A DNA stretch of 64,000 nucleotides, from the NCBI GenBank assembly GCA_022559845.1, contig CM040128.1:270140698-270204697 (forward strand). Reading direction: 5' to 3'. The position numbers and the translations under genes are program-made. Positions 9,723 through 22,429 of the stretch are shown here, one piece after another. Source of the DNA: Amorphophallus konjac. Lineage: Eukaryota; Streptophyta; Magnoliopsida; Alismatales; Araceae. The first letter of the stretch is position 1, and the number at the start of each line of letters is the position of its first letter. The notes under the pieces were generated by a model that was given only the letters and a program-made list of their open reading frames with translations, had not been told where the DNA came from and did not search any database.

Positions 9723-12700
9723 ATGGAACCGACAATGGCTGTCGTCTGCAGCCCTCAAGTCGTGGAGAACCACATCCGAGGCGGCTACCTGGCGGTGCCC
9801 CTCACTTTCGGGAGCTTCCCTCCCACTGTGGGCTTCCCCAACTTCTTGGGAGTGGCCTTTGCTAAGATCCTCGACGTGGAGGCGCCCGAGGAATCGCAGA
9901 CCAATGCTCCCATCCCAAGGGCCATTGAAGCTGCTGTCGGCCAAGCTGTGGCCGAAGACAATAATAGTGTCCCCACAACGATGCTCAGCTGCAACGTGCA
10001 CCACGTGCACCACACTACCGACCCATCCCACCAAGGGTCGACATCCCATCGAAGGAGGCTCCGGAGGAACAACACCGGTACCGGCTCAGGGCGCCGCACC
10101 TCCAACTCCGGGAAGTCAATGACTGTTGGAGCCCTCCGAGTCCGCCTAGATGGACAGAGGTCCCAACCGGCGTCGGACCGCGTCGTCTCGACCGTTCCAG
10201 TCCGCAACTCTTTCCAGGGACTGGAGAAGCTAAAAGAGAGGGCAGCGCCCGTGACCCCAGCCGTGGCACCAAAGACGGCGCCGGCTCACAGGCCGGCTAA
10301 ACTGAAGAAAGTCTGGGTACCCAAGGAGACCCAGCCCACTGCACCCATCCAAGCAGGGCCCAGCACTCTCCGCCCAAGGAGGGTCCAACAAGATGATAGG
10401 GTCGAGATGATGACCCCAACTCTCCGGCCGGCGCCTGTCATTCCGGTGCCGTCTGAGAATGTCCGCCGCCGTCGCCGAGGGCGCCGGCACAATGCCGCCC
10501 GCCCGGCTCTCACGGCCTACTCCCCTCCTGCCGCCGTCATCCACACGCAGCCACAGGCCACTCTCCCTGACCAGGAGTGGGAAGGGATCGAGCAGGCCAT
10601 GAGGAATTACCTCCGAGGCCCGGGGAGCACCCCCGCCGGCCGCCAAAGACTGCTGGGGGCAATGGCTTCCGCCTTCCAGGAAGAACAGGGGGGACCCGCA
10701 CCTAGCATAGAGTCGAGGACCCGCCCGGAGGAGTTGCGCCAGTCCCCTGTACGAGAGGAAGCGCCGCCCCGACGGTCGATCTTCGACAGGCTGGTATTCC
10801 CAGGAAGATCGTCCAGGAGGGCGACAAAAAGAAACAAGAGCAAGAAGTGGCAAACATTCACCTGCAACATGGCAAGAATTCACGGTCGGTATGGGGCCTT
10901 GCCCACCGATCCAGAAGAATTGGCCAGAATAGCCGTCAGGCCGGGACCCCTTACTAGAAGAGGGAGAGCGGTAGGCGGAGCGACACCCACAGGCGCCGAA
11001 GGGACCTTATCTGAAGAGCCCCTTGCGGCCCTTACGGCCAATGTGGTTACTGCCGGCGACACGAGTGGCGGACCCTCGACATCAGCCGAGGACGCCCCGG
11101 CCGACGAGACAGGGGGCATGCCTAGTCTTCCCACACATGACCTTACAATGCTGCTTATGATACAACGATTCCAGCAGGAAATCGAGTCACTCAAGAAGCA
11201 ACTAAGTGAGCGGAACGCACCGCCCCCGATGTCCTGGCAGACCGAGGTTATACCCGAAGCACCCAGGGACAGGGGGCAGTCTTCAGAGGCAGCTCTTCTA
11301 GCAACCCTCAACCCTCTCGGGGACGCACCCCCACAACAAACACATTACACAGCAGTGGCCCTGCCACAGGCTCCGCTTTCACAAGGGTCCCCCATGGCCC
11401 CCCGGGCGACCGTGGTGGCCACCCCGAGCGCGCAGCCCACTCACTTTTACCCGAATCCGGTCGACCCGACAACGGTTAGCCGGTTGATGCTGGAACAGAT
11501 GATAGACATGAAATTGGCCGAGAGGGGCGAAGGGGATCAGACGATGTTTGACGTCTACCGGGTACCCTACCCGGCCCACTATGCCGCAAGGAAGCTGCCG
11601 GTCGGCATCACCAAGCCGCCGAAGTTCGAAAAATTCAACGGGCAAGGGTCCCCCAGGGAACACATTGCTTACTATGTGAACATCATGGGAGATCTAGCTG
11701 CTGATGAAGCCTATCTCTTGAAGTTCTTCGGCTCGACACTTACCGGACTGGCCTTCGAGTGGTACTCCAGCCTGCCGCCCGGGTCCGTTGCTGACTGGCC
11801 TGATATGCAAAAGAAGTTCAAGGAAAGATTTTATGTTGCAGAACGGGAAGTCACTGTAGCAGAGCTCTATGCTACGAGACAGAAGAACGATGAGTCGGCC
11901 CTCGACTACATCAAGAGATGGAGGAACCTCAACATGAGGTGCAGGCGTCCCCCGCACCAGGAGGACGCGGTGCAGATCTGCAAACAAAACTTGAAGAAAG
12001 AAATCCTGGAAAGGATGATCGGCACTGAGGTCAAGACATTCGACCGCCTGAACAACGTGGTAGCAGAGATCGAGGCATTTTTGGCCCGATACTCCTCCAC
12101 TCCAGCCATGTCAAGCCGGAGAGCCAGATAGGCCGAGAAGAAGTCAGCTCCCCCTGAGGTGCACACATTAGACTTCCAGGCTTTTGAGAAGCAAAAAGAG
12201 AAAGCCAAGGCGGCTGCCAACCTCCTCGCCCAGAACTACAGAACGGCGGGAGGGCCCCTCACTAAGGGAGAATATGAAAAACAAGCTTTATTCCTTCTCC
12301 CGAGACAAGTCCAAGCTCCTGTTCGAATGGGCAACCAGCTATAACAAAATCACACTGCCAGAGCCGAAGAGGCCCGGTGACCTGAAGAAGAAAGATGATC
12401 CGCGCTTCTGCTTATACCATCGGGTGCTCGGGCATGCTATCGAAGACTGCTACGTCTTCAAGGATGTTATTGAGCCCTAATCAAGACGGGGAGCTAGACA
12501 TGGGGGAGCATAAAGTAGAACCCCCGCAGCTGCATGAGCTGCCCAGCATAACCTCCTCCGTCAACATGGTCTCACTATACCAGGAGCTACCTGAAGAGTG
12601 GGCGGAGGCCTGTGTCCCCGCCACTTATGAAACTTTCATTATGGCCCCAGCTCAAGACCAAGGAGGTTGGCAGACCGTGCCCAGAAAGAATAGAAAAGCG

Positions 12701-15700
12701 CGTGCCCCTCGGCCTACCCCAGCAATTCACCCGAGGAAGGCGACGCCCCGGCCTGCACCGCCCCCGGCAAGCCCAGTTTGCCTTGACACAGCCCCTCGGC
12801 TAGTCATGAGACGGCCCACCCATAATAAAAAGAGTTCTGTCCCGCTGCGGATGCACAAGAAGACTAGCCCGGCGGTTGAAAGACTCCAGGCTATTATTGA
12901 TGGGCTCGAAGATTATGAGCAGCCCGAGATCCAGCCTGTGGAGCTGAAGGAGTATGTCCCCTGGAAGGAGTTCGAATCACTCGAGCTGGCTCCGAGAACA
13001 GAAGCTGATGCAGACAAAGAGCCTCCCCTGTGGGGTGAACCTCCTCAAGAGCAGCCATCCGCTGCAGCAGGCAAGAAGAAGAAGAAGAGAAGACCCAGGG
13101 GCAAGAAGAAGAAGGAGGTCGTCTTCGCCTGCAACACCCTCTCGGCGTTGTTCGACACCGCTCTCTCCCTGGAAGAGAAAGAAGAAGAGCCACCCCATGA
13201 ACCGGCAGAGGTGAATCAAGCTGAGGCGTCCACCTCCCAACATGCTACCAGGTCAGGAAGGAAGTGGGGGCGCCCTCCTCAGGACAACCTCAACATCATG
13301 CTCAGGGGAGAACAACCATACCAGATCCCCGACCCTGAGGTCCGAGGCACCAAGATCCCTCCTCCATCGGGTCTCTATCCCGGAGGGGCCAGGAGCCAAG
13401 GAACCCCTTCATTCGCCGAATTCCTGTCAGCCCGAGTAGGCAAGCAGGCGCGCTCCCCAGTGCCTCCCTCCACCAGGAAAGCAAGCAGTCCCCGAGCTCT
13501 ACCGGCGGCTACTCCTCCCCAGCCAGAAGGAGAATTCAACGGCATCCCAAACCTCGCCGAATTCATGCGAGAAACAGAGGAAGCCCAGCAGGCCCCGCCG
13601 GCTCGGCAGGCTGCAACGGAGCCCACAAAGCTGGCGTCCCCTGACCTGACACCCCAACCCCAGGATGAGGGCAGGCGCAGCAAGCCCGAAGAGATGAAAT
13701 TGCTCAAGGTACGGGCGGCCGAGCGAATAGTCAGACACCTCAAGAAGATCCCGACCCGGTTCACCGTATGGGAGATGTTGTCCTTGAACGAGGAAACATG
13801 GCAAGCCATCATCGCAGCACTCCAGACGCCAGCACACCTTGAAGCCTGTTTGGCAGAAATTTCACCTGAAGTGGCCGTCGCCTTCACAGAAGATGACATG
13901 CTCCTGCCGACCTGCAGTCACAACAGACCCCTCTACATGAAGGGGTAATTGAATGGCCAGCCCATCAACAGGGTCCTGATCGACCCAGGGGCAGCAGTGA
14001 ATATACTCCCTTACCGGGTGTACCAGAAACACTATTTCGACGTACACCTGGTTGAGATTAAAAATGTCAAGATTGCTGGCTTTAACCAGAAATCTGAGGT
14101 GCCCATGGGGGTTGCAGAGTTCAACTTGACCTTTGATGACTTCACCACCAAGGTCCAGTTCCACGTCATCAACTCCAGCACTTCCTACAAGGCGTTGCTT
14201 GGCCGGCCTTGGCTGCACCAGAATAGAGTGGTACCCTCCACTCTGCATCAATGCATAAAGTACCCCTACGAGGGAAAGGAAGTCAGAATCTTCGCCAACC
14301 TCCACCCGTTCGAGGTGTTCGAGTGTCACTTGTCAGATGCTACTCTGTACTTGGAAAAGGCGAAGCAAGCTCCTCAAGCTGCCCGAGACAAGGGAAAGAA
14401 GAAAGTAGAGTCAGGTGGCTGGTTCCCCCCGCCACCCCCGGGTTATGTGGCTCCTCCACATGTACCGTTTATTGCACAAGAAGAAGGGGTATTCAAGGCG
14501 GCTCCTCTCGCCATCTACCCTACACCAGGGGCGCCTTGCCTCGAAGACCTGCTAGAAGACGTCAGGGTCCCGCTAGGGATCGTCAAGCCTGTAATAGAGA
14601 TAGAATGCCAAGCAGCCGAGCAGCTGAGGACCTTCGAGGTACCTAACCCCGAAGGGCCGCCCACTATCTTTTATGTGGCCGGGGAGAAGCCGATCAGGGA
14701 AGACGACGATTGCCGATTCCCTGACGAGTTGCATGACCCGCACGTCCCCATTACGGGACTTCCCCACATGACTGACCGGGCAGCCAGAATGGTCAGGAAG
14801 CAGAAGATTCCTCCCTACCAGCCCGCCAGCCGGAAGGAAATGTTTGAAAGAATGTGGAACCCACCAAACCTGGATCGACGGTTGCTGAAAATCACCAAGC
14901 ACCCCGGTCTGGGCTTTTCACTAGAAAATTACTACGAGACTGATGTCATATCGATCTCAACATGGCCCGGCGACGATCCCGCAGAAGCTACAGATTCGCG
15001 GGAAGCCTGCCGAGACGCACATCCTGCACCCCCAGTTCAGGAGGCACAAGACGAGGAGATCTTCCTTTGGAAACCTCCCCGCCGCCGTTGCATAGAGAAG
15101 ACCCCCTCCTTCTCCGAAGTGTCGACCTCGAAAGGGCACACCGGCGAAACACCTTCGCCCCGGCCGACCGGCGAAGCAAGGAGCAATAGCATGGGCCACG
15201 TCCCGAATCTCCCCCGATACGACCCCGTCATGTACGCCTTGTACCACATGCAGCAGCGGGAAATCAGGATGTTAAAGGCGCAGTTGGCTGAGTTGACCTC
15301 GCTAGTGGCCGACCTGATCCAGGGTTCTCTTCCCCCGTGGGGTGGCTATCTGCCCCGGCCCCGAGGCACCAGTCCAGACACCTCCACCTTGTTGAGAAGA
15401 GAAGCAAGAAGTGCAGCAAGCCCCTTTATTGGGCGACCAGCCCGACGAGAGGTGACACTCCAGGAGAAGCTTCAGAAGCCCTATTCCTTCCCAAAGGAGA
15501 AGACTCGGGATATCTTTGACTGGGCTTGCTATTACGGCAAGTTCTCCCTCCCAAGGCCCAAGAGGCCGCAAGACGCTAGAAGGAGTGGGGACCCACTGTT
15601 CTGTCCCTACCACCAGATGTTGGGCCACGCCATCGAAGACTGTTATGTCTTCAAAGACATCGCTCAAGGCCTCATCGATAGGGACGAGCTCAGGATGGGG

Positions 15701-17472
15701 GATTATGTGGTAGCCCCGCCACGCCCCCACGTGGCGGACAGCCCCAGAGCAGGAGCCTACACCGTGTCCATCCACTACCAGGCCCCTGAAGATGCGGCTC
15801 CCCCGGCCCCCGTCCAAGCTGTCTACGATGAGTACATAGAAGACCCCGAGGTGGCCCTGTGCCTTTCTGCACCAGCGGACCTCACAGACCCGGCGGCTAC
15901 GGTCCAAGAGGACTGCACGGCAAATCCAGCCCCCACACCCAGCCAGGAGGAGCAAGAAGACGAGGATGCCATCCTCGAGCCCGAAGATAATGAAGACCAA
16001 GATTTCATCGATTTGTCGCCAGCCCCGCCGGAAATTGAAAATGGCGGCCAGGCCACAGTCGACGAATTGATTGGGATCAACCTCGGCACAGAAGGTGACC
16101 CCAGGCCGACCTTTCTGAGTGCTCTCATACCCCCTTGTGAGAGAGAACAATACATAAAGCTGCTGCAAGAGTTCCGGGATTGTTTTGCCTGGAACTACAA
16201 AGAAATGCCCGGACTCAGCCCCGAGGTGACTCAGCACATCTTGTCCATCGATCCCAAGGTGGAGCCAGTGAAACAGTCTCCCCGGCGCATGAGGCCGGAA
16301 TTGACCAGCCAGATCTGCAAGGAGGTCGACAAGCTCATAGATGTCGGCTTCGTGGCGAAAAACCAATACACCACATGGTTGGCCAACATTGTACCAGTGA
16401 AAAAGAAGAACGGACAGATCAGGATTTGCGTGGATTTTCGCGACCTGAATAAAGTCTGCCCGAAAGATGACTTCCCGGTGCCTATCACCGAAGTGATGAT
16501 TGATGCAACTACTGGCCACGAGGCCTTGTCCTTTATGGATGGGTCGTCCGGCTATAACCAGATTTGGATAGCCGACCACGACCGGATTCACACAGCCTTC
16601 AGATCGCCCAAGGGGATATTCCACTACAAGAGGATGCCCTTCGGCCTCAAGAACGCTGGTGCCACATATCAGCGGGCGATGACCAAGATCTTCGATGAGC
16701 TGCTATACAACAAGGTCGAATGCTACATCGACGATCTGGTCGTCAAGACTAAGAAGAGAGATGAACATTTAAATGACCTCAGGGTCGTCTTCCAAAGGCT
16801 CCGGCTATACGAGCTAAAAATGAACCCCATGAAGTGCGCCTTTGGCGTGTCCAGTGGAAAGTTCCTCGGCTTCATTGTCCGGCACAGAGGGATCGAGATC
16901 GACCCCTTCAAGATAAAGGCCATCCAGGAGTTGCCCCCTCCGAAGAGTCTGGGAGAGCTGAGGTCCCTACAGGGCCGGTTAGCTTACATCCGCATGTTCA
17001 TCTCCAACCTGTCGAGGCGTTGCCAACCCTTCCACAGACTGATGATGAAAAATGCACCCTTCAGCTAGGGCCATGAATGCCAGCAAGCGTTCGACCAGCT
17101 AAAGGAATACCTGAAGACCCCGCCTGTCCTGGGGGCACCTGTCAAAGGCAGACCGCTTATTCTCTACATAGCGGCTACCGAATATTCACTGGGGGCAATG
17201 CTTGCCCAGAACAATGATGAGGGAAAAGAGCAGGCTCTCTACGACCTCAGCCGGAGACTAGTGGGGGCGGAGGCCAAATACACCCCGATAGAGAAAGTCT
17301 GCCTCGCTTTGGTCTTCGCAGTCAAAAAGATGAGGCACTACATACTGTCCCATGAAGTGAGCTTAATATCTAGAGCTGACCCCATCAAGCACATTCTCCT
17401 CCAGCCAGTCCCAAAGGGGCGCCTTGGCAAGTGGGCTGTGCTGCTCATGGAATTTGACATCACTTACGTGCC
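9723..17472 (+). pseudogene. Element A gag-pol, N-terminal part (gag, protease, RT, first RNase H), decayed and interrupted
   Basis: Starts at ATG 9723 and matches the intact B polyprotein throughout. Recognisable in order: gag domain (about 11600-12100), CHHC knuckle (near 12410-12450), protease-like LIDPGAAVNILP (13977-14012), second knuckle (near 15600-15645), RT with YIDDLVV (near 16724), first RNase H region (17090-17470). Lesions: TAG 12129-12131 (B has Gln), frame changes near 12200 and near 12475, TAA 13946-13948 (Gln in B), TAG 17066-17068 (Trp in B). The frame is then cut at 17472 by the insertion of element B and resumes at 45141. Several stops fit C-to-T changes, as expected for an old, methylated copy. 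It cannot make a full polyprotein. Confidence 0.92.
17468..17472. repeat. Target-site duplication of element B, left copy
   Basis: GTGCC directly before TGTGGACG. It is repeated exactly at 45136-45140 after the other end. Removing B and one copy restores the A reading frame through Tyr-Val-Pro. Confidence 0.95.
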
Positions 17473-18379
17473 TGTGGACGCACTAAAATTCGCTTGCTTA
17501 TTGTGGCTTCGTCTATTAGGTGCGTGGGCGTGCCAGTCACAGAAGTGACAATTTATTCGGGCTCCGAAGAGCCCAAGGTGCGCTCGGTCTGACTTCGTCA
17601 GGCGATTGTGTGGTTCGTGTCGGGACCGAATCCCGTCGCGCCATAAAGGTCACGACGTCATTTACATCCCCCATACGAGGGAATACCCTTGATTAATTGC
17701 CGAAATTAGGGGCCCCGCGGCCGAAAAGAATAATACTAGTTGTGCGAGAGAGATAGGGAATAGATCACGCTGAGGGTGGTATTCAGACCACAAACCGCTG
17801 GTCGTGTCGGTCACACGTGGACCTTTCATGTTCGGACACGGGTCCGTGATGGAACGCGGCGAGAAAAGCCGGACGAATCAGTTCAAATTTCTGTCGAGCA
17901 CCCGGCAATTTTTGTGATGACTCGGAGGGCGTCCGGAACGAGAACAAATCCGGTCGATTAGGATGTCGGCCCGAGACTAGGCCAGAACTCGGACTATGTC
18001 GGGATACTTCCCGAGACTCGAATCCGACCTGAAGGGCGGCAGTAGTTGTTCCTTTTACCCCGGGTCCCGGGGGGAGATAGGGCTGCGGTGTGGGCCCCGG
18101 CATCTTTTATCTGGAATTCTCTTGGTTATGTGCTCCAATTTCTGGCCTACGGTTTATTATTTCCTTAGGTGTTTGTCCCGGATGATTCTTCTTCTTTTAC
18201 TCATTGTTATCATTATCATTAGTATTTATTTATTATATTTTTTTATCTTCTTATTGCCCCTCCCGCCTCTTTTATTATGATTAATGTTGCACATTCGGAG
18301 TCCTTTAATGAGCACATTTTCTTTTGATTTATTTGCCATTTGTTAAGGCCATTATCATGTTGTATATATGCATAGGTGT

Positions 18380-18650
18380 GGTGTGTCGGCGAAGGGAAGG
18401 TAAGAGTGTACCGCTGAGAGGCCCAGAGGGGAGCGTGCCGGCGAAGGATAAAAAAGGGTGTACCGCTGAGGGCACAAAAAGGGGTGCCGGTGAAGGTTAT
18501 GAAAGCAAGGGTGTGCCGCTGAGGGGAGCGTACCGCTGAAGGTGGGGGATAGGGTGTACCGCTGGGGGCATCAAGGTGTGCCGGCCAAAGGAATTGGGGT
18601 GTACCGCTGAGGGTTCAAGAGGCGTGCCGCTGGGGAAGGGATTTGGTGAG
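18380..18650 (-). repeat. GTGCCG-core array in the B 3' LTR, first block
   Basis: About ten copies of a core like GTGTACCGCTGAGGG or GTGCCGGTGAAGG, separated by unrelated spacers of 5-20 bp. The matching block in the 5' LTR is 42370-42640. Confidence 0.8.
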
Positions 18651-19189
18651 CGGTCCGGTTGATTAAAATGCACCGTTGAAGGGCCAATCGGAACGTGGTG
18701 GTGGAGGTTCGATCAGTTTTCGATTATTTATTTTAAGGCTTTTCTTTTCTTCTTGTCTTAACCCTTGTGTAGTTTCATATAAAATTCCTCCCTTGTTTTG
18801 TTTGTTCGGTTCGGCCTCTTTTCTTGCGGGTCGGACGTTCAGGCTGTCGGATGGTTGATTAGTTCGGTTCGGTTTTCGTTGTGATGCCGGCAGTGGTTTG
18901 ATGAGTTGGAAGGTTTCGTCAGTCATCCTGCTTGTTTGTTGCCTCCTTTTGCCTCTTTAATTGTTTATTAGCTCTTGACAAAAATTCGGCAGCATCTCCC
19001 CTTGACCCAGGGCGTAAGGGAGATAAAGGGCACGCGCCCACATGGAGTGGCGGAACCCGACAACTGGAGGTGGGCCCCCGGGGGAGCAACACCTTTGTAG
19101 AGCCTCAGAAAACGCGGAGACGAACGACAGACTGAGGGCCGCTAAGAGGCACGGACTGGGACTGGCCAAAGAGTAAGCTGCTGAAGGAC

Positions 19190-19530
19190 TGAAGGGTGTG
19201 CCGCTAAGGGCTGAACAGGGTGTGCCGCTGAGGGCTGGACAGGGCGTGCCGCTGAGGGCTGGACAGGGCGTGCCGCTGAAGGCAGATCTGGGCGTGTGCC
19301 GCTGAAGGCTGATCTGGGTGTGTCGCTGAAGGCTGGAAAGGTGTGCCGCTGAGGGCTGAACAGGGTGTGCCGCTGAGGGCTGGACAGGGCGTGCCGCTGA
19401 GGGCTGGACAGGGCGTGCCGCTGAAGGCAGATCTGGGTGTGTGCCGCTGAAGGCTGATCTGGGTGTGTCGCTGAAGGCTGGAAAGGTGTGCCGGCCAAGG
19501 GCCGGAAAGGTGCACCGCTGGGAGGCTTAA
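19190..19530 (-). repeat. GTGCCG-core array in the B 3' LTR, second block (partly tandem)
   Basis: Around 13 copies of GTGCCGCTGA[AG]GG with spacers such as GCTGGACAGGGC. The order of spacers repeats, so a larger unit has duplicated here. The 5' LTR block (43185-43490) has fewer units. Confidence 0.8.
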
Positions 19531-20268
19531 AAGGGTTGCAAGCAACTGGGGGGGGATTTGGTGGCTGTTCAGGAAAAGAGGAAGAAAGACAGGGGATTTC
19601 AAGGCCGGGAGTGGCCTATTAGTAACTGAGCGGTTGGGAAGAAAGAAGGGTACCTCCCCTTCTCCTCAAGCCCGGGAACACGGTAGATGGCCATGGAAGG
19701 GAGTGAGGAGCTCACGGAGCCAAGGCTAACAGAAGGGGGAAACCTACATCGACGTGGAGGACCCTAAAGACGCCGGAGGAATGAAGAGACAGAGGGAGGA
19801 ACGGATTGTCCGTCAAAAAGCCCGCAAAGCCTAGCATAAAACATCGAAGATCGAAGAGAAACCCGGAGAGGGTGGTTTTCATTCGTGAGAATCAAGAGGG
19901 CGAGGCCCTTCATACATATGGCAAAAGCAAACTCCCCAAATGGGGCCATGGACAAGAGTAAGAAAGACAAAGAACGCCAGGAGGAATGAGGATAAGAGAA
20001 GGAAGAAAACTTCCGGGCCTAAGACATTGGCCATCGTCCCCCAACCCTTCTCCCCCATTACATTTAGCTCTCTCCCCCTCCCTTACTCTTGCTCTCTTCA
20101 CGGCGGTCGTCGGAGGAGGCTCCCGCCGGTGCTTGCCTTCTCCCCTTCTCTCTTCTCTTCTTCTTCCTCTCTTCTTTTTGTGTGTGTGTGTCTGCCCTCT
20201 TTTTTGTCCTCCTTCTGTCCCCTTTTTTTTTTCTCTCCTCTTTTTTTCTCTTCGAACAGGAGGCCCTT

Positions 20269-20275
20269 TTTTATA
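20269..20275 (-). promoter_or_regulatory. Main TATA box of the B 3' LTR
   Basis: TATAAAA in GGTATAAAAAAGGGCC on the minus strand, about 960 bp from the LTR start. It is conserved in the B 5' LTR (44234-44240) and in A (58762-58768) at about the same distance, and directly follows the GTGCCG array in transcription direction. Confidence 0.65.
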
Positions 20276-20469
20276 CCCCCAGCCACCGGCGACTTCGAGC
20301 ACGACCGTCGAAGGCGGGAAGCCGGCTGTGATGATGGGTTTGACCTGCCCCTGTACTGGCTGTCAGTGGGGTAGGCTACGTGGCCCAACGACCAGCTGCC
20401 ACTTCGGACGGCTCCACTGCGCGCCAAGGAGGCGTAGGGCATGGGCTTCACGTCGGCCGTTGAAAGTGA

Positions 20470-21060
20470 CTCACGCTGTGCCGTTGAAGGGCTGAACAAG
20501 CGTGCCGCTGTGGTGCCAAAAGAGCGTACCGCTGGAGCCCCGGATGGGCGTGCCGCTGAACGGCCTGAAGGGCGTGCCGCTGAAGACCCCAAAGGGCCGT
20601 GCCGCTGAAGCCCCAAAGGGCCGTGCCGCTGAAGCCTGCTGAGGGCGTGCCGCTGAAGCTGCTGAGGGCGTGCCACTGAGGCCTGCTGAGGGCGTGCCGC
20701 TGAGGCCCCAAGGGGCCGTGCCGCTGAAGCCTACTGAGGCCCCAAGGGGTGTGCCGGTGAAGACCCCCCCCCCCCCCCCATGGGGGGTGTGCCGTTGAAG
20801 ACCCCCCCCATGGGGGGTGTGCCGGTGAAGACCCCCCCATGGGGGTGTGCCGTTGAAGACCCCCCATGGGGGTGTGCCGGTGAAGACCCCCCCCATGGGG
20901 GTGTGCCGGTGAACCCCCTTGGGGGTGTGCCGGTGAACCCCCATAGGGGTGTGCCGGCGAGGGCCGCGGCAGGGTGTGCCGCTGAAGGGAGCGTGCCGCT
21001 GGAGGGTTCTGCCAGGGCGTGCCGCTGAGGCCTCAACTGGGCGTGCCGCTGAAGGGCTAA
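20470..21060 (-). repeat. Dense GTGCCG-core array in U3 of the B 3' LTR
   Basis: About two dozen cores (GTGCCGCTGAAGG, GTGCCGGTGAAG, GTGCCGTTGAAG) in 590 bp, with spacers of 6-20 bp that differ from copy to copy. The array lies just upstream of the conserved LTR TATA box. C-runs and CCATGGGGG-type spacers near 20765-20900 vary in copy number between the two LTRs. Confidence 0.85.
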
Positions 21061-21234
21061 ATGGGCGATTTTGAGCCCATTGTGAGCATGAGTTGTGGCC
21101 CATTTGATTTTCTTCGAGGCCCACGGGCTGTGGAGCCTTTTGTGCTTGATTTCCCCGGGGGTTTCTTCACTCGGCGCCGTTGTTGATGCTGGGCTGAGCA
21201 TGACATTTTGGATGTGCAATTTTCGGTGTCCACA

Positions 21235-21250
21235 AATGCCCCCCACCCAC
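21235..21250 (-). other. Polypurine tract of element B
   Basis: On the minus strand GTGGGTGGGGGGCATT abuts the 3' LTR start (TGTGGACACC). The same layout, with a longer G run, precedes the right LTR of A. Confidence 0.8.
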
Positions 21251-21329
21251 GGGTAGCGCAAGCGAAGGATGAGTCGGGCGGTACCTGCGGGTGTCTTCGT
21301 CTCTTCTCCCTTTATCGATGTCGACGGGG

Positions 21330-22140
21330 TGTCGAGAACCGACCTGGTTGGTTGTTTGTTGGTCTCGTTGTTAGTGCCGACGGAACGTCGGGAGCTGAGG
21401 TAGTATGTTGGTCTCTTAGCCTCTTCATTAGTGCTGACAGGGTGCCGGGAACTGAAGTAGCTTGTCGGTCTCTTTGTCACTCCATCAGCGCCGACGGAAT
21501 GCCGGGAGCTGGCATGCTTTGTTGTCTTTTAGTCTCTTGGTCTCTTGGTCTCTTCGTCAGTGCCGACAGGATGCCGAGAACTGACTTGTTTTGTTGTCTC
21601 TTAGTCTCTTGGTCTCTTGGTCTCTTCGTCAGTGCCGACAGGGTGTCGGGAACTGACCTGGTCTCTTGGTCTCTTTGTTTCTTCGTCAGTGCCGACAGGA
21701 TGCCGAGAACTGACATGCTTTTTGTCTCTTAGTCTCTTGGTCTCTTCGTCAGTGCCGACAGGGTGCCGGGAGCTGACCTGGCTTGTTGTTTCTTGGTCTC
21801 TTCGTCAGTGCCGACAGGATGCCGGGAACTGACTTGTTTTGTTGTCTCTTAGTCTCTTGGTCTCTTCGTCAGTGCCGACAGGGTGTCGGGAACTGACCTG
21901 GTCTCTTGGTCTCTTTGTTTCTTCGTCAGTGCCGACAGGATGCCGAGAACTGACATGCTTTTTGTCTCTTAGTCTCTTGGTCTCTTCGTCAGTGCCGACA
22001 GGGTGCCGGGAGCTGACCTGGCTTGTTGTTTCTTGGTCTCTTCGTCAGTGCCGACAGGATGCCGGGAACTGACATGCTTTGTTGTCTCTTAGTCTCTTCG
22101 CCAGTGCCGACAGGATGTCGGGAGCTGACCTGGTTTGTTG
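21330..22140 (+). repeat. GTGCCGACAGG repeats between the PMD gene and the 3' LTR of B
   Basis: About 13 copies of CAGTGCCGACAGGATGCCGG-like cores followed by GAACTGAC and variable TCTCTTGGTCTCTT spacers. A larger unit of about 220 bp is duplicated (21617-21832 against 21839-22072). The matching block in A is 57240-57720 on the other strand, with different copy number. No coding role is supported. Confidence 0.8.
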
Positions 22141-22179
22141 ATCTCTTCTCGTCTGTCTTTTCTCTTCTTTTTTTGTACC

Positions 22180-22335
22180 ACATTACCGATACAAGCGCCC
22201 TTTCGGGTTTTCGCCGGTACCGGCCCCCTCTTGCTTTTGCCCACGCGCCCTTTCAGGTTTTCACGTGGCGGGGTACCCAATTTTGCCCGTAGCGCCCTTT
22301 CGGGTTTTCGCCACAGCCGGGTTGTTGCCATTTTT
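22180..22335 (+). repeat. CGCCCTTTCGGGTTTTCGCC repeats (B)
   Basis: Four copies of [GC]GCCCTTTCGGGTTTTCGCC-like sequence about 35-50 bp apart. The AAAGGG/CCCTTT part is self-complementary. Conserved in A at 57066-57190 in opposite orientation. Confidence 0.7.
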
Positions 22336-22429
22336 GCCCTTGTCCCCATGCAGGGGCAAGTCCGGCGGGGTATCTCTATTTTTAACCCCATTTTATTTTA
22401 TTTTATTTTTTTTGAGTGAGTGATATGCA

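Larger units (their letters stand above)
17473..21234 (-). mobile_element. Element B 3' LTR (3,762 bp)
   Basis: Starts TGTGGACGC and ends GTGTCCACA on the plus strand; pairs with 41460-45135. Most of it is nearly identical to the partner. Clear differences are a diverged patch at 17935-18040, extra repeat units near 19230-19430 and 20775-20890, and a changed stretch near 21010-21220. Long open frames inside it come from GC-rich repeats and are not taken as genes. Confidence 0.95.

Noticed and set aside
21208..22292. Plus-strand frames with repeated VSADRMPGT
   Set aside because: They are translations of the GTGCCGACAGG tandem repeats; copy number and frame differ in A, so a protein is unlikely.
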